Below, piece by piece: positions 23,140 through 34,126 of a DNA stretch of 64,000 bases. Source of the DNA: Amborella trichopoda (lineage: Eukaryota; Streptophyta; Magnoliopsida; Amborellales; Amborellaceae); the NCBI RefSeq assembly GCF_000471905.2, contig NW_006499997.1, positions 809,186 to 873,185 on the forward strand. Reading direction: 5' to 3'. Below the pieces are notes generated by a model. The model did no database searches and had not been told where the DNA came from. It was given only the letters and a program-made list of their open reading frames with translations. Position 1 is the stretch's first letter, and each line of letters begins with the position of its first letter. Position numbers and translations under genes: made by a program.

Positions 23140-24170
23140 ATTCACGGATGGCGAAACCTCATCGCCATCCATGTTTTTTTTTCCTTTCTCCCTCCTCTAT
23201 CATGGACGGTGGAACCCCATCGCTGTCCATGTTTTCTCTCTCTTGTCTCTTCTCTTATGTCTTGGACAGCGGAACCCCATTGTCGTCCATTTTTTCACTC
23301 TCTTGTCTCTTCTCTTATGTCATGGATGGTGAAACCCCATTATCGTCGATGTTTTCTCTCTCTTATCGCTTCTCCTATGTCATGGGCGGTAGAACTTCAT
23401 CGTCGTCCTTATTTTCTCTCTCTTATGTCATGGACGGCAGAACCTCATCACCATCCATATTTTCTTCTTTCTCTCTCCTCTATCATGGGCAGTGGAACTT
23501 CATCGCCGTCCATATTTTCTCTCTCCTATGTCATGAACGGTGGAGCCTCATCATCGTCCATGTTTTCTTCTCCTTTCTCTCTCCTCTATCATGGGCAGCA
23601 AAATTTCATCATCATCCATATTTTGTCTCTCATTTGTCATAGATGGTAGAACCTCATCGCCATCCATATTTTCTCTCTCCTCTGTCATAGATAGCGGAAC
23701 CTCATCATCGTCCATATCTTCTCTCTCATGATCTCTCTCTTCTGTCATGGATGACGGAACGTCATCGCCATCCATGTCTTCTCTCTCATGATCTTTCTCT
23801 TCTATCATGGACGGTAAACTCATCGCCTTTCATGTTTTCTCTCTCCTATGTCATGGATGGTAGAACCTCTTCACCATCCATGTTTTCTTCTCATTTCTCT
23901 TTCCTCTGTCATGGGTGGTAGAACCTCATTACCGTCCATATTTTCTCTCTCCTCTATCATGAACGGCGAAACCAATCATCGTTCATATTTTATTTTCCCT
24001 TCTCTCTCCTTTATCATGGAAGGCAGAACCTCATCTTTGTCCATATCTTCTCTCTCATATTTTCTCTCTCCGCTGTCATGGACGGTGGAACCTCATCACC
24101 ATCCATGTTCCCTTCCCTTTCTCCCTCTTCTGTCATGGACGGTGGAACATCATCACCGTCCATGTTTCTC
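23140..24170 (+). repeat. Hairpin-cored minisatellite, about 19 units
   Basis: Units resemble GTCATGGACGGTGGAACC-TCATCACCGTCCATG plus a CT-rich linker. Starts are near 23143, 23198, 23257, 23319, 23379, 23427, 23483, 23531, 23590, 23637, 23685, 23745, 23803, 23851, 23909, 23958, 24014, 24076 and 24134. Spacing falls into two classes, about 48 and about 58-60 bases. Each unit can fold (ATGGACGGTG pairs with CACCGTCCAT, perfect at about 24136-24165). The long open frames over this array are low-complexity artefacts. Confidence 0.85.
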
Positions 24171-25008
24171 TTATCCTTTCTTACTTCTTTCTTCTCTCTC
24201 TTCATTCTCTCTCTTCTCCCCTCTCTTCCTTCTTCCTCTTAGTTCTTCTCTCCTCTATTCCTTTCTTTTTCTTCTCTTTTATTCCCTTCTTTTCACCTCT
24301 CTCTCTTCTCTCTTCTCTCTTCTCCCTCTTTCGTTTGACAAAGGAAGCGTAAGAAAAGCACTGCCATAGTAGTCTCATCATCAAGCAGTATTATTATCGC
24401 GCCAGTCTGAGCTACCGTGCCCATCTTGCTGCCACATCAGGCTAGACATCGTGTCAGGATTGATCGGTGATCGTTCTGTTGTCGAGTAGTATTGCCGCCA
24501 TGTTGGTCTAAGTTACCGTGCCCGTCTTGCTACGATGTTGGGTCAATCACTTGTTGTTCTAGCTACTGTGTTAGTCTAACCACTTGGTAAAATTCATCTC
24601 TTCCTCGTTCCTCTATTCTATCTATTTATTCTCTTTCCATCTATCCTCTTACTCATTTCTTCTTCTTTTGAATGTGCATGCCTATGTGCATTCGCCCAAA
24701 GACAAGGTGGGCTCCCTTGGCCCACTTGTCTTATAAATTAACTGTGTGTGTGTGATTGCAGAAACAGGAGACTACAGGCCAAGGGAGGCGATTTCGAACT
24801 AGTTGTAGGACTGGGGGTCTTTTCATCATGATCTAAGAGGGTGCTCACGCGAGTCAGCCCAAGTGAGTCATGGACCCAAGTGAGGTGTGTCATGCCTAAC
24901 ATAAAATTCCTCTCTCATCGGTTGGTATACCTGCCCTTGTTTCCTAATAAGGTTCCTGAGAGAGCGGTCTCAAGTCCCGGGCTCCCCTGAAACCCGAGAC
25001 ACGTGCCA

Positions 25009-26534
25009 CCTTTGCTCCAATACGCGGGTAATGGATCCACTTACCTAATTAACAATGGGGCCTTCTCCAACCTTTGCTCACAGCTCTCACCTGCCCAACA
25101 ATGGCTGCTCACAATGTGTCTTAGAGAGAGAGAGAGAGGGGTAAGAATGAGGGGGGTGGGTGAGAGAAGAGGCTTAAGTACTCTCATGTTTGGGGTGGCT
25201 GGCCAAGTGTCACCAAGGAGACTCAAAATCTGGACAAGTGGAACCCACATTAGCATGCATTAAACAAGTGTCACCTCCAACTCATGCATGTCAGAGACAC
25301 AGCCGACGATGGGCTCTCCACTCAGTAGGCGCTAGTACACTTCCCCTCCTTCCAGTGCTGGCCATAATATCAGCAGGCGTTAGCCACAACATCAATCGGC
25401 ACTGCACTTCTTCTCCTTCACAGCCGATGCTGGACAACCCAACCAGTGCTGGCCTCCTTCTCCAACACAATTGGTGCTAGCCTCTTTCTCTAACACAACC
25501 GACGCTGACCTCCTTCTCCAACACAACCGGCGCTGGCCTCCTTCTCCAACACAACCGACACTGGCCTCCTTCTCCAACACAACCGGCACTGGCCTCCTTC
25601 TCCAACACAACTAGCGCTGGCCTCTTACTTCCCTATCCCGTCATGCCTTCTAATTGGCCGGGAAAAGTTTTGGTCGTCACATAGGCTGTGCAGTTTAAGG
25701 TCATGCAACACGAACCACGGCTGTGCAGTTTAAGGTCATGCAGCTAGAGCCAAAGCTGTGGAGTTTAAGGCCATGCATCACGGACCTAGCCGTGGGTTGC
25801 CATGTAGGTGAAGCTCCATGGGGGCTAGGTCTGTGGATAGCAATCTGACTCCCTGAGGATAAAGATAGTTAAGGCTATATGCAAGAGAGAGATTTAGATG
25901 AAGATGGCGGCCCTATGAAGAGCGACAAGCAGAAGAGAACTTCGCTGGGGATTAAGAGGGCAAGTGTGACTCCCTGGGGTGAAGGATGAGGTTTCCTGTA
26001 ACTCCATTGGGGATGACAAGCCGAAGCATAGGTGTAACTCCATTGGATTTGAAAGGATTAGAATGCTAACTCCCTAGGGATAGTGGGTCACAACAGGATG
26101 TGATTCGCACTGTTGGTGCGAAACAGACCCATTGGGGATTAAAGGGGTAGGTGCGCCCCCTTGTTTTTGCATACACCTAAATCCACTAGGGTTGTTGATG
26201 AAATACACCTAGCAAAGAGGTGGTCCATCTCACAGTTAAAGTTATGCATATGGACTAGTTGTCACGCCATGCGTTACAGTTTTAAGGTCTTGTAGCTCGA
26301 ACCATGGCTACACAGTTTAAAGTCATACGGCTAGGACCATGCAGTTTAAGGTCGTGCAACTACACTTCTACTACAGTTTAGGCTCGTTTAGTTTGGACCA
26401 TTGAGTGGGAAGAATGTGACTCCAGGGGGAATAGAGTCGTAATTGGGGACTTGACCCCCGGAGGAGTGAGATTGGGGTGCAGGGAACGAATTTCTTGGGG
26501 ATGCAAGACAAAGGTCCAGGTGAGAGTGTGATGA
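25009..26534. other. Repeat-rich noncoding stretch
   Basis: Between LTR C and the plant-mobile-domain unit. It holds a (GA)n patch at 25120-25170, a 28-bp array (listed separately), degenerate copies of GCTGTGCAGTTTAAGGTCATG at about 25687, 25722 and 25757 with relatives at 26270-26360, and loose repeats of CTCCATTGGGGAT-like words at 25850-26130. No gene recognised. It could be the upstream part of a long LTR whose TATA box is at 26945. Confidence 0.45.
25448..25630 (+). repeat. 28-bp minisatellite, 6.5 units
   Basis: Units start at 25448, 25476, 25504, 25532, 25560, 25588 and 25616, exactly 28 bases apart, with consensus GCTGGCCTCCTTCTCCAACA followed by CAACCGGC. No spacers separate the units, so it is a satellite and not a CRISPR array. 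Confidence 0.9.
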
Positions 26535-26835
26535 CGTGCGCACGACGCTAAGTTCTGGATGGCTCCCACGACGTTAGGCTTTTGATGAATGGCGCGCGGC
26601 GTTAGCCACTCGGTGAGGTGCACGGCGTTAACTTCTGACGGGCACGCGACGATGGCCTTTGACGAAGCACACTGCGAAGGCCTTTGATGAAGGTGTGCGG
26701 CGATAGCATCTTACGCAATGCACGGCGATAGCCCTTGATGAAGCGCATGGCAATGGCCTTTGATGAAGGTGCGCGGTGATACCATCTTACGCAACGCACA
26801 ACAATTTCCTCTGACAAAGGCACGCAGTGATAACT
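26535..26835 (+). repeat. 25-26-bp degenerate minisatellite
   Basis: About eleven units of the type GCACGGCGATAGCCCTTGAT-GAA, alternating between ...CTTTGATGAAG and ...ATCTTACGCAA endings. The pair of unit types at about 26693-26745 repeats at about 26769-26815, a higher-order period near 76 bases. GC-rich against AT-rich surroundings. Confidence 0.65.
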
Positions 26836-26944
26836 CTGTCGAGTCTCGAGCTTGACCCACTCCGGCCCGATCTTATTGCCGTCAAAAGATGGGGACTGGA
26901 GCATCATTTTGAATTTGTGAGGGACAATTCGTGGCACAGTTGAG

Positions 26945-26953
26945 TATAAAAGG
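26945..26953 (+). promoter_or_regulatory. TATA box ahead of the mobile-domain unit
   Basis: TATAAAAGG follows GTTGAG and precedes GGGGAAAACCTCG. It is a strong TATA context and the only one within 600 bases of the reading frame at 27545. The 590 bases between are purine-rich with no long frame, like an LTR R-U5 region. Confidence 0.55.
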
Positions 26954-27544
26954 GGGGAAAACCTCGTTTTACTGTTTTACCGAGGGGTAAAACATTTGAA
27001 GATATTTTTTTTAAGGAAGAGAGAAAGTCGGAGCTTTCGTCAAGAGTTTTCCCGACTGGAGTTTTCTTGCCAAAATCTATAATACCCAGGCCCTCAAGAG
27101 CTTTCTGACGAGGTCAAGTAGGTCGTGGAGCTTTGCACTGTGTTTGCGGGTGGTTTTCGGGGAGTGTCAAGGCTTCTCGACCAAGAGACGGAAGCAACTC
27201 AGAACTTCACCGAGACTTTTCCCGTGACGCTGCAGGAGTCAGAGTGGTGTTTTGCCAGAATGGTGAAGCTTTCTCGATAGTCCTGAGGCTAAATGGGAGG
27301 TTGCAGAGAAGTCAGGGGAATCTGACTGTCTTCTTGTTAGTGGAAGAGAAGAAGGAGGAGCAATAGTGGGCTCACCAGAAACTCAATGGAAGTCCGGTGA
27401 ACTTGTGGCGAGCTGTTGAATGCAGAAACAAGAAGAAGGGAAATCCGCAGGTCACAGGGAGTTTTCCAGGGATTCCGGTGGTTCTTTCGATTTTCTCGGC
27501 AATAAGTAGCAGGCGGGGAGGGCTTTTTTGGTGCTCAGGAGTGA

Positions 27545-29252
27545 GTTCCCGGTGAGAAAGTCAGGAAAGAAGTTCCACCAGTAGGGCTTCAGGAGCTGTT
27601 TGGAATTTATCAACTGCTCTGGCTTGAGAACAAGGAGGGACGCGTCTCCTTTACCAAGTGGGTGGCCTTTTTCTATGGGGACTGTGATGATGAAACCGGT
27701 CCATCACCGAGGAAAGGGGAGAAGGAGACCCGGCCAATTTTTGAGCTGTGCAAGGAGAAGAAGCACATCTTCTTGGCCACTTATCTAGTTCTTTTCTTGT
27801 GCAAGTTTGCACTCCCTAGTGGAGCAGACATTATCCGTCCAGGCACTTTCTATGTGGCTTGTGACATGGTGAGGGGGCAAAAATATGCACTTGCATTACC
27901 GGTCCTTTGCAATATCTACTACGTCTTAAGAGCCATGTCTAGGGGAAAAATTTATCAAGGCGATAAAGGAGGGAACAACATAGTGGATGGCGAAGCCTCC
28001 CAGGGGACTTCAAGATTCCTTTCTCCGTTCATTATGTATATGGCTGGCTTGGGGCTTATTTCCCGGGAACCTACCTTCGAATCGAAGAATTGGAAGAAAC
28101 GATGTGCCCATTTATGCTGAGGATTGCCGGGTAGAAAGCAATCTTCCATACTCCTGGCCACACGCGCAGTTTGTTCTTCAACGACCACCTCCACATGAGG
28201 AAGCCCACCTTCCCGGTAGGGAATCTTACATACTGTGCCTTTGTTGACGGGCTGGACAAGAGCCTTGATGGTGCTCCTACTACCAATAAGGAGATGATGT
28301 GTATGTTGAGTGTCAGAGGCGGTGTTCTTCCCTACCGTACTGCTCATAGTGCAAAACGCAAGGGGTATTTCCCTCATAGATTTGCTCGGTAGCACAGGCT
28401 CGATCAAAGTTGCACATTCTCCGTACTTTTTGAGAAGCGTCATAACAAGGCAGCTCACTGGAAGAAGGACCAGTTGGGCACCCCTCGGGAGACTTGGCTC
28501 CCGAGGCACATTCGCACAGCTTGGGCCAGCTGTTGGAGCTCATGAAGGGTAATATGTATATGCTATCATATTTCGAAAGAAGAGTGCAAGCAATTGAAGC
28601 CCATGAACTTTGGTGGTGAATCACCAACAAGGGGTATTGGGATGTTGGTCACCCCTTGAAAGGGGAGAACTCTCACTGGTGCAAGCAGACAAGGTAGAGG
28701 AAGATGGCAAGGACTCCTCCTCTAGAGGACGTATTCACCTTGGGCTTTCCTTGGGGCTGGCGCACCCTTGGTTGGCCTCGCTAAATTGTCATTGACAGGT
28801 CTCTGCACCGATTTCTCAACATGGAGAAGGAGACATAGAGCATTTTTGACAATCCCTCAGCTATTTTCAAATTGAAAGAGGGCCGGAAGGTCCCGGGGTA
28901 TGAAGGACGCTCAGTCCAAGATCTGAATGAGTTGATAGGGAGCGGCTCTCATAGAAAGTTGACCACAAATTCCTCCAAATCATGCACCTCGAAGGTTGTT
29001 GCACCTGAGGCGAGAGGAAAGAAGAGAAAGAGGGCTACCCCAATGGCTCCACGCGCTCCGGCTAAGAAGGAACCTAAGGCTTCGAAACGTAGAGGGCGTA
29101 AGATCTCAGTGGTCCGCGAGCCAGAAGATGGCTTCTCACCTTCGGCTTCTTCAGAGGGCTGCATGTCTCTTGCTATTTCTGCATCGCCCTCTGTTCTTGA
29201 GGATTCACCTTCTCATTCACCTGAACCTTCTTCTATCCCTTCAGAGGGGTAA
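27545..29252 (+). pseudogene. Plant mobile domain (PMD) protein, retroelement-type
   Basis: An open frame from 27545 to 28120 reads LFGIYQLLWLENKEGR, FTKWVAFFYGD, HIFLATYLVLFLCKFALPSG, then IRPGTFYVACDMVRG and YALALPVLCNIYYVLR. This is the core of the aminotransferase-like plant mobile domain as I recall it. After a frame change near 28120 the frame goes on (KGYFPHRFARQ, typical of the PMD end), with further breaks. A basic tail follows at 28872-29252 with nuclear-localisation-like GKKRKR and KRRGRK and a Ser/Pro-rich end. No ATG lies in the open frame before the domain, so the N-terminus is lost. Known: PMD frames occur in Mutator-like transposons and as extra ORFs in Tat-type retrotransposons. 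The setting among LTRs favours the second. Assigned by pattern, not by search. Confidence 0.6.
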
Positions 29253-29599
29253 AAATTTCCAAATGGATATTTGAAGTGTTAAACGGTGTCCGAATGGGAC
29301 GAGGCCGGGCTCGTTGCGAAGCTCGGGTCCGACACTATTAAGGGTGGTCATTGTAGGTCAAAAGCATCCCCCTAAGCCAAGCTGTCGGGTGGTCACTTCG
29401 AAATGTGTGTGTTAAAGAGATACAAAATGTTTAAACAAACATTAGATTCTAAATGGAAAACTAGAGGACATCACATTCGGGGCCAAATTCACCCGTGCAC
29501 ATCATATCAGAAACACATGCTTTATTATTTATACTGGATAGTGAGAAATTATAGGGGTTTAATCATCTATTACATTTACATCGACTTTGAAGAATTAAA
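29253..29599. other. Noncoding stretch
   Basis: No gene recognised. A short GC-rich inverted segment (GGCCGGGCTCG...AAGCTCGGGTCC) lies near 29300. The rest is AT-rich spacer up to the LTR-like repeat on the minus strand. Confidence 0.4.
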
Positions 29600-31120
29600 A
29601 TAAGTTGAATACTTTTGATTCTGACTTTGAGACCTATACATTCATTTCTAATGAAGAAAATACAGACATATTAAAGGGAAAAAATAACGTTGAGGGCATA
29701 TCAGCCCATATACCTGTAAGCAAGGACTTATTATCCTTTGAGTCAGGACTTCAAAGGGGAATGGGTCTCAAGCAAATCGTATGAGACAATTCTCTCTCTC
29801 CTCGTGTCTTGGAAACTAATCTCTCTGCTACAGTTGGTTCTTGTCGAGGCACAATATCTGAAGAACTCTCTATCTCTCTACTAAACTGTCTCTAAAAAAA
29901 GTGCGACCTCCCTTTTTATAGTCCTAATTCAGGGAGAATCATAAGGTTTGAATCTTCGAATCTTCACCCTCCACCTTCATCTTGAGTCCTTCTACTCATT
30001 TGAAGCATAAATCTTGCAGGGCACGAACTTTATCTTCATACGTGGTTTACCTTTGATTTACCTCTTGTATTTATCTTCTCACGCTAAGTTATCTTCACAG
30101 ATGCAATCGCTGACATTTCTCGGACCTTTGAACCCCATGATTTTGCAGGAATAGGATCATAGATTCATTGTTATCATCAATGTTGATGGTAGTGGGTTGT
30201 AGCCACTTCCGTCATTCCAACGTAATCCATGCTAACCTTTTAAGGGTGGTGATAAAGCAAGGAGTCTAGAGTTCAACGGAGCTGATTAAACGAGAGATTT
30301 CCTTACTCTCGAAGAAACAATTCCCTCCTTTATAGAAATCAATTGATCGCACAATCCGCAAAGCTTTTAAGGCTTTAACTGTCGAACAATGATTTTGATG
30401 ATGGGTTAAGCCATCGTTGGACAGTTCAAGACTGTTGTTGAAACCGAGATGGGTCAAGCCATCTCTGGGCAACTTTAGACTGTTGTTGAAACTGAGGTGG
30501 GTTGAGCCATCTCTGGGCAGCTTTAGACTACCGGACAATGATTTTGATGATAGGTTAAGCCATTGTTGGGCAGTTTAAGACAGTTGTTGAAACTGAGATG
30601 GGTTAAGCCATCTCTGAGCAGCTTTAGACTGCCATTGAAACTGAGATGGGTTAAGCCATCTTTGAGTAGCTTTAAACTGCTGTTGAAATTGAGATGAGTT
30701 AAGCCAACTCTGGGTAGCTTTAGACAGCCATTAAAACTGAGATGGGTTAAGCCATCTCTAAAGAGCGTTAGACTGCCGTTGAAATTGAGATGGGTTAAGC
30801 CATCTCTGAGCAATTTTAGACTGTTGTTGAGATGAAGATAGGTTAAGCCATCTTTGGGCAGCTTTAGACTGCCACTTGAGACAATCCTTGACATATTCCC
30901 GAAATCCATGGACTAAGCCAAGTTTCAATCATAGTCAAACAGGAAACACTTGAATGTTGAGAACCATAATCATCCACCACAGGTTCTCTGTATATCTCCA
31001 AGTGATTTTGTTCTTAGTCTTTCATTGAGACTAAGTGTCAATACTTTCCCAAAGGCAAAAGTATGAGTCATTAACAACTCGATCGATGTAACTGGTCTAG
31101 ATTGTGATAAAAGTACACCA
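29600..31120 (-). repeat. Long LTR-like repeat, diverged copy 3
   Basis: On the minus strand the end region reads GGGCTGATATGCCCTCAACG and TATAGGTCTCAAAGTCAGAATC. It lines up with GGGCTGATATGCCC and TATAGGTTTCAAGGCCTGAATC of copy 1 (about 10770-10850) and with copy 2 near 48950. A TATA box (GACTATAAAAAGGGAGG, about 29930-29914) and a GAGAGAT-rich leader follow the same plan. Its upstream half is replaced by a 48-bp minisatellite. Homology is patchy. Confidence 0.5.
30380..30890 (-). repeat. 48-bp minisatellite with hairpin core
   Basis: About ten units of AGCTTTAGACTGTTGTTGAA plus ACTGAGATGGGTTAAGCCATCTCTGGGC. Because 48 is a multiple of three, two minus-strand frames stay open over it and read SLKLLRDGLTHLSFNN again and again. 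That is most likely a by-product rather than a protein. Each unit carries GAGATGG-gttaag-CCATCTC, a perfect 7-bp stem. A higher-order duplication of about 147 bases begins at 30384 and 30531 (ACAATGATTTTGATGAT at each start). Confidence 0.75.
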
Positions 31121-31147
31121 AAAAAAACCGTCTTGGACGCTGCACAC

Positions 31148-33576
31148 TGTTTTACATCATTTTTTATGTACTTACATCCCTGGTACAAATAAGAAGAGGG
31201 CCAGTAACAACCTGGTCTTACCGGTACCCAAGACACCGCCAGACCAAGGGAACACTGCAAAAGTCTAAAACTGAGTAACCTTGGAAAAAGTACTAGAAAG
31301 ACATGAAAAGGGTAATTTGGGATACTCAAAGGACACTTGCAATGTTTTGTCATATTCAGATCAGTTTTGACTCGATCAAGATGAAATTTGGTTTTCAAAA
31401 ACCAGTTCCTATCATGTTGAAAAGAGACATTATAAATATGGCCCAATTCTAAGGGCTTCAAACCAATACCAGACCACTGCCATTACATCAAGAAAGTCGA
31501 AAAACCCCTATGGACCAAATTTGGGTTAAATCGGACCTCTTAGGGACATTCTGGTCCCAAATTACCACAAATACGTAAGTTTTACACTATTGAGGTGCAG
31601 CCTCACCGAACCAATTTCCAATAATGGAGGATGTGTTTTCACATCTCGGGATGATCGGCGAGCTCCACAGGTTACTCATTTGGAATCAGAACAAGCTCAA
31701 ATTTGGACACAAGCTAGGTCTCAACGATCTAGTCATTTTGACATATGGCATGCATCATGACATGACCCAGAACCCAAGCTTTTCTAGAGTAAATATGAGC
31801 CTGAAACCATAGAAATCTGAGTTTTGAAAGAAAAACATCTTGAACTTAGTGAAGCGATAACTTGAGATATGTACATCAGATCATTGCAAAGTCGGGTTCG
31901 ATGCAACCGTATTACGAAGGGCTACAAGCTGGTACAACATTTTTGCACTCAATCTAAGGTCAGATATCACAAATTCCAAGGTTGAAGAAGGAATGATTTC
32001 CATGTCACCGGAATCCCTTTTTTCGATGACCTCTTGAATTCATAAATATTTCAAGCAAGAACCAAATCGGACAAATTTTGGTGTAAAGGAATTGTGACAG
32101 TCTTCACTTTAATTTGCAATAAAAATAAAGACTAGGAGCACCATGAATGGCATTTCATTGACGATCAAAGTTCACAACCTACCCGGATTTTTACCCCTAA
32201 TGAAAAGTATGTCTCAAGATGATCAAAAGACATCAAACTCTTTAGAATCAAACAGCATCAAGAGTACGATGATGGATCATTGAACCACCATCACAAGCAT
32301 CCAAAAAATCTCCCAAGATCTGGCAATGGTGAAAGGCCCCTCTGAAAAGGATGGTTTTGTTATTATCACAAAAGGTTTAAGGGGAATTTGGTCATTATTC
32401 CTAAATTCAAGATTTTATTATAATTTATTTTAATCATAATTTGGCTTAATTTTTAGCATCTACCCCTGTTTGGTGGGTCCTCTATATAAACAAGCTTAGG
32501 ACAATGGTAAAAGGCCTGGATCATTCATTAACAAAATTGAGGCATTTAGCTTGTGTCCACTTGCCGTTTGATTCTAACCCTTGGATACAACAGCGAGGAA
32601 AGAGAAAAATTTTAGAGAGAGAAACTACCCCTGGCCCGTCCTGATCATGCGATCCTGTTCTCTCTCTCCCACTCTTAGGCTAGGCCACACCTCAAGCGCA
32701 CTCTCTCTCCTCTTCTTCCTCTTTCTTCCTCTGTCTCCACTCGTTGCTTGCATCGCGCAGTAACCTAGAGCCGCAACAAACACGTGGCCTGATCTCTTCC
32801 CCTTTCCTTCTCTCATTCTCGTCGTGTTGTGGGTCTCAAAGTTGCGGAACCCGCGGTCCCGTCTCTCTTTGTGATCTTCCCCTTTGTGCTTCGAGAGCAA
32901 ACACGGCAAACTTGCGGCTCCGTATAGCATCCCGCTATTAGTCATACGCTCAATTTAATACCCTTAAGAGTCATCCCAAGAGTTCCAACCCTTGGACCAT
33001 CACTCTAACTTCCTCTCTGTACAGTCAATTTGAGCCACGAGAAATACATACGTTCTCTCCCTCACTCGCTCGGGTGGAGTCTTCCTGAGTAGATAGTCGA
33101 GAGGGTTCTAACTCTTTAGTTGCTCTGATTGCTTGAGCGCATAGCATTTGCTCGGATAGGGGGATTCTTGTCACTATTTCTCCCTTGTTCTTTATTTTTC
33201 CAGCCAGCCCCCCATTTGGGTGAACCATTATGGAGGAATCGAATTGACATTGCAGTTTCCATCATAAGAGAACATGATGCCATGTTAAAGCTTGAGGAGA
33301 GTTCGTGTCCAAACCGTGTTGACAGACGATCAGAGGGCTTCATTACTGTTCTAAGAGGGCGAACTGCCTGAGCGTGTCCCTGAACCCCCAAACGACAAGG
33401 TAGGCACTTAAACGCACCCCCGTCATAAAATCTTTCTCATTGTTGGTTCCTATCCGCACAAAGGAGAGGACGCATGCGCACACCAACAAACGTGCAGTGC
33501 TCGTGGACCCTCCGCAGTTGTTTGAGTGGCGATTTTCTCCAGCCGTCCACACGAGGAAAAAATAAGGCCCTGTCCA
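31148..33576 (+). repeat. LTR B (5' LTR), sister of LTR A
   Basis: Starts TGTTTTACATCATTTTTTATG and ends CCTGTCCA, followed by a primer-site-like sequence. It aligns with LTR A through AGACCAAGGGAACACTG, GACATATGGCA, GACATGACCCAGAA, the promoter (32456-32490) and AGAGAGAAACTACCCCTGGCC. Both LTRs are followed by a primer site and homologous leader, so B is a 5' LTR and not the 3' LTR of A. Confidence 0.82.
32456..32490 (+). promoter_or_regulatory. LTR B core promoter
   Basis: GCATCTACCCCTGTTTGGTGG is followed by TATATAAA at 32483-32490, at the same spacing as in LTR A (27 bases). Confidence 0.7.
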
Positions 33577-33578
33577 AC

Positions 33579-33595
33579 TGGCGACTCTACTAGGA
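33579..33595 (+). other. Primer binding site of LTR B
   Basis: TGGCGACTCTACTAGGA lies two bases after the LTR end. It is closer to the TGGCGACTC form known from Ogre/Tat elements than the LTR A copy. Confidence 0.7.
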
Positions 33596-33667
33596 ACACG
33601 CCGCCCTATAATTCGCTCGGACTATTCTCAAGCAAACATCTCGCTTCTTTCTCTTTCTAAAACTGCA

Positions 33668-34126
33668 ATGGGGTTCCATTACTCCTCTTTTGTCCAAGTT
33701 GGGGACTTCATGATCCCCATATTTGTGACCTCACCTTTGGAGAGCAGAACAATTAATCTTGCTTCTCCCTTATCCTCCTCAAGCGTCTTGGCTGACCCTA
33801 CCATCCTAGTTCAGGCTAGGAAAACTAGGGGAAAAGGTATTCAAACCCCTTGCCCCCCCTCCTCCGACATCAAAGGGAAATCCATTGATGTCAGCTACAT
33901 GGGTGGCTCTAAAACCACCTCCTCTAATATGCACCCTGTTACTGGCGGGCATCCTGCCTGTCGCAAGCTTAAAAGTGGTCCTAACGCAACTTCTCGTCTT
34001 TGCTCAGTGTGTCTTGATGAGACCATCGTCTCAGTGGGTAACCAAAAATTAACCCCACCCTCTCTTCACAAAGGCGTTGTTGGCACTAGTGCGTCGCCGC
34101 ACATACCATACTCTGGAGATTCCTAG
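33668..34126 (+). CDS. Conserved leader ORF, uncharacterised
   Basis: 152 codons, the first ATG 73 bases after the primer site. The protein starts MGFHYSSFVQVGDFMIPIF, is rich in Ser, Thr and Pro, has a basic middle (KTRGKG, SDIKGKS) and ends near SVGNQKLTPPSLHKGVVG. No membrane segment, zinc site or known domain is visible. The copy after LTR A (18631) preserves the same frame and wording in spite of divergence, which suggests a real protein at some time. Its position between primer site and where gag should be matches the extra ORF1 of Ogre-like elements; that identification is a guess. No gag follows it here. Confidence 0.45.
   Translation: MGFHYSSFVQVGDFMIPIFVTSPLESRTINLASPLSSSSVLADPTILVQARKTRGKGIQTPCPPSSDIKGKSIDVSYMGGSKTTSSNMHPVTGGHPACRKLKSGPNATSRLCSVCLDETIVSVGNQKLTPPSLHKGVVGTSASPHIPYSGDS

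Larger units (their letters stand above)
21540..25008 (+). repeat. LTR C, plus strand
   Basis: Its distal part (21960-25008) is the inverted counterpart of 34881-37808 and aligns with LTR G (37803-39475). Its first 400 bases echo LTR A (GACCACTGCCATTAG, CCCTAGGGGTCAAGTT, GCTCAAATTTTGTGAG, GGCACGCCCTGTGATGA). It contains the promoter near 22634-22670, a long CT-rich region, a hairpin-cored minisatellite and a right end GAGACACGTGCCA shared exactly in kind with the C-prime copy. The start is uncertain. No primer site is recognised after the end. Confidence 0.7.

Noticed and set aside
22724..24384. Several long open frames of Ser/Leu/Phe or Glu/Arg composition on both strands
   Set aside because: They are translations of the CT-rich minisatellite and linkers in LTR C, open in several frames at once. 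The same applies to 35529-36718.
25448..25630. Regular 28-bp repeats as a possible CRISPR array
   Set aside because: Units are directly adjacent with no unique spacers, and the setting is a plant nuclear genome.
31624..31812. Short open frames inside LTR A, B and D
   Set aside because: They are not conserved between the aligned LTR copies and carry no domain. LTRs are not expected to code here.
16346..33576. LTR A and LTR B as the two LTRs of one 17-kb element
   Set aside because: Both are followed by a primer site and the same leader, so both are 5' LTRs. The DNA between includes other elements in both orientations.
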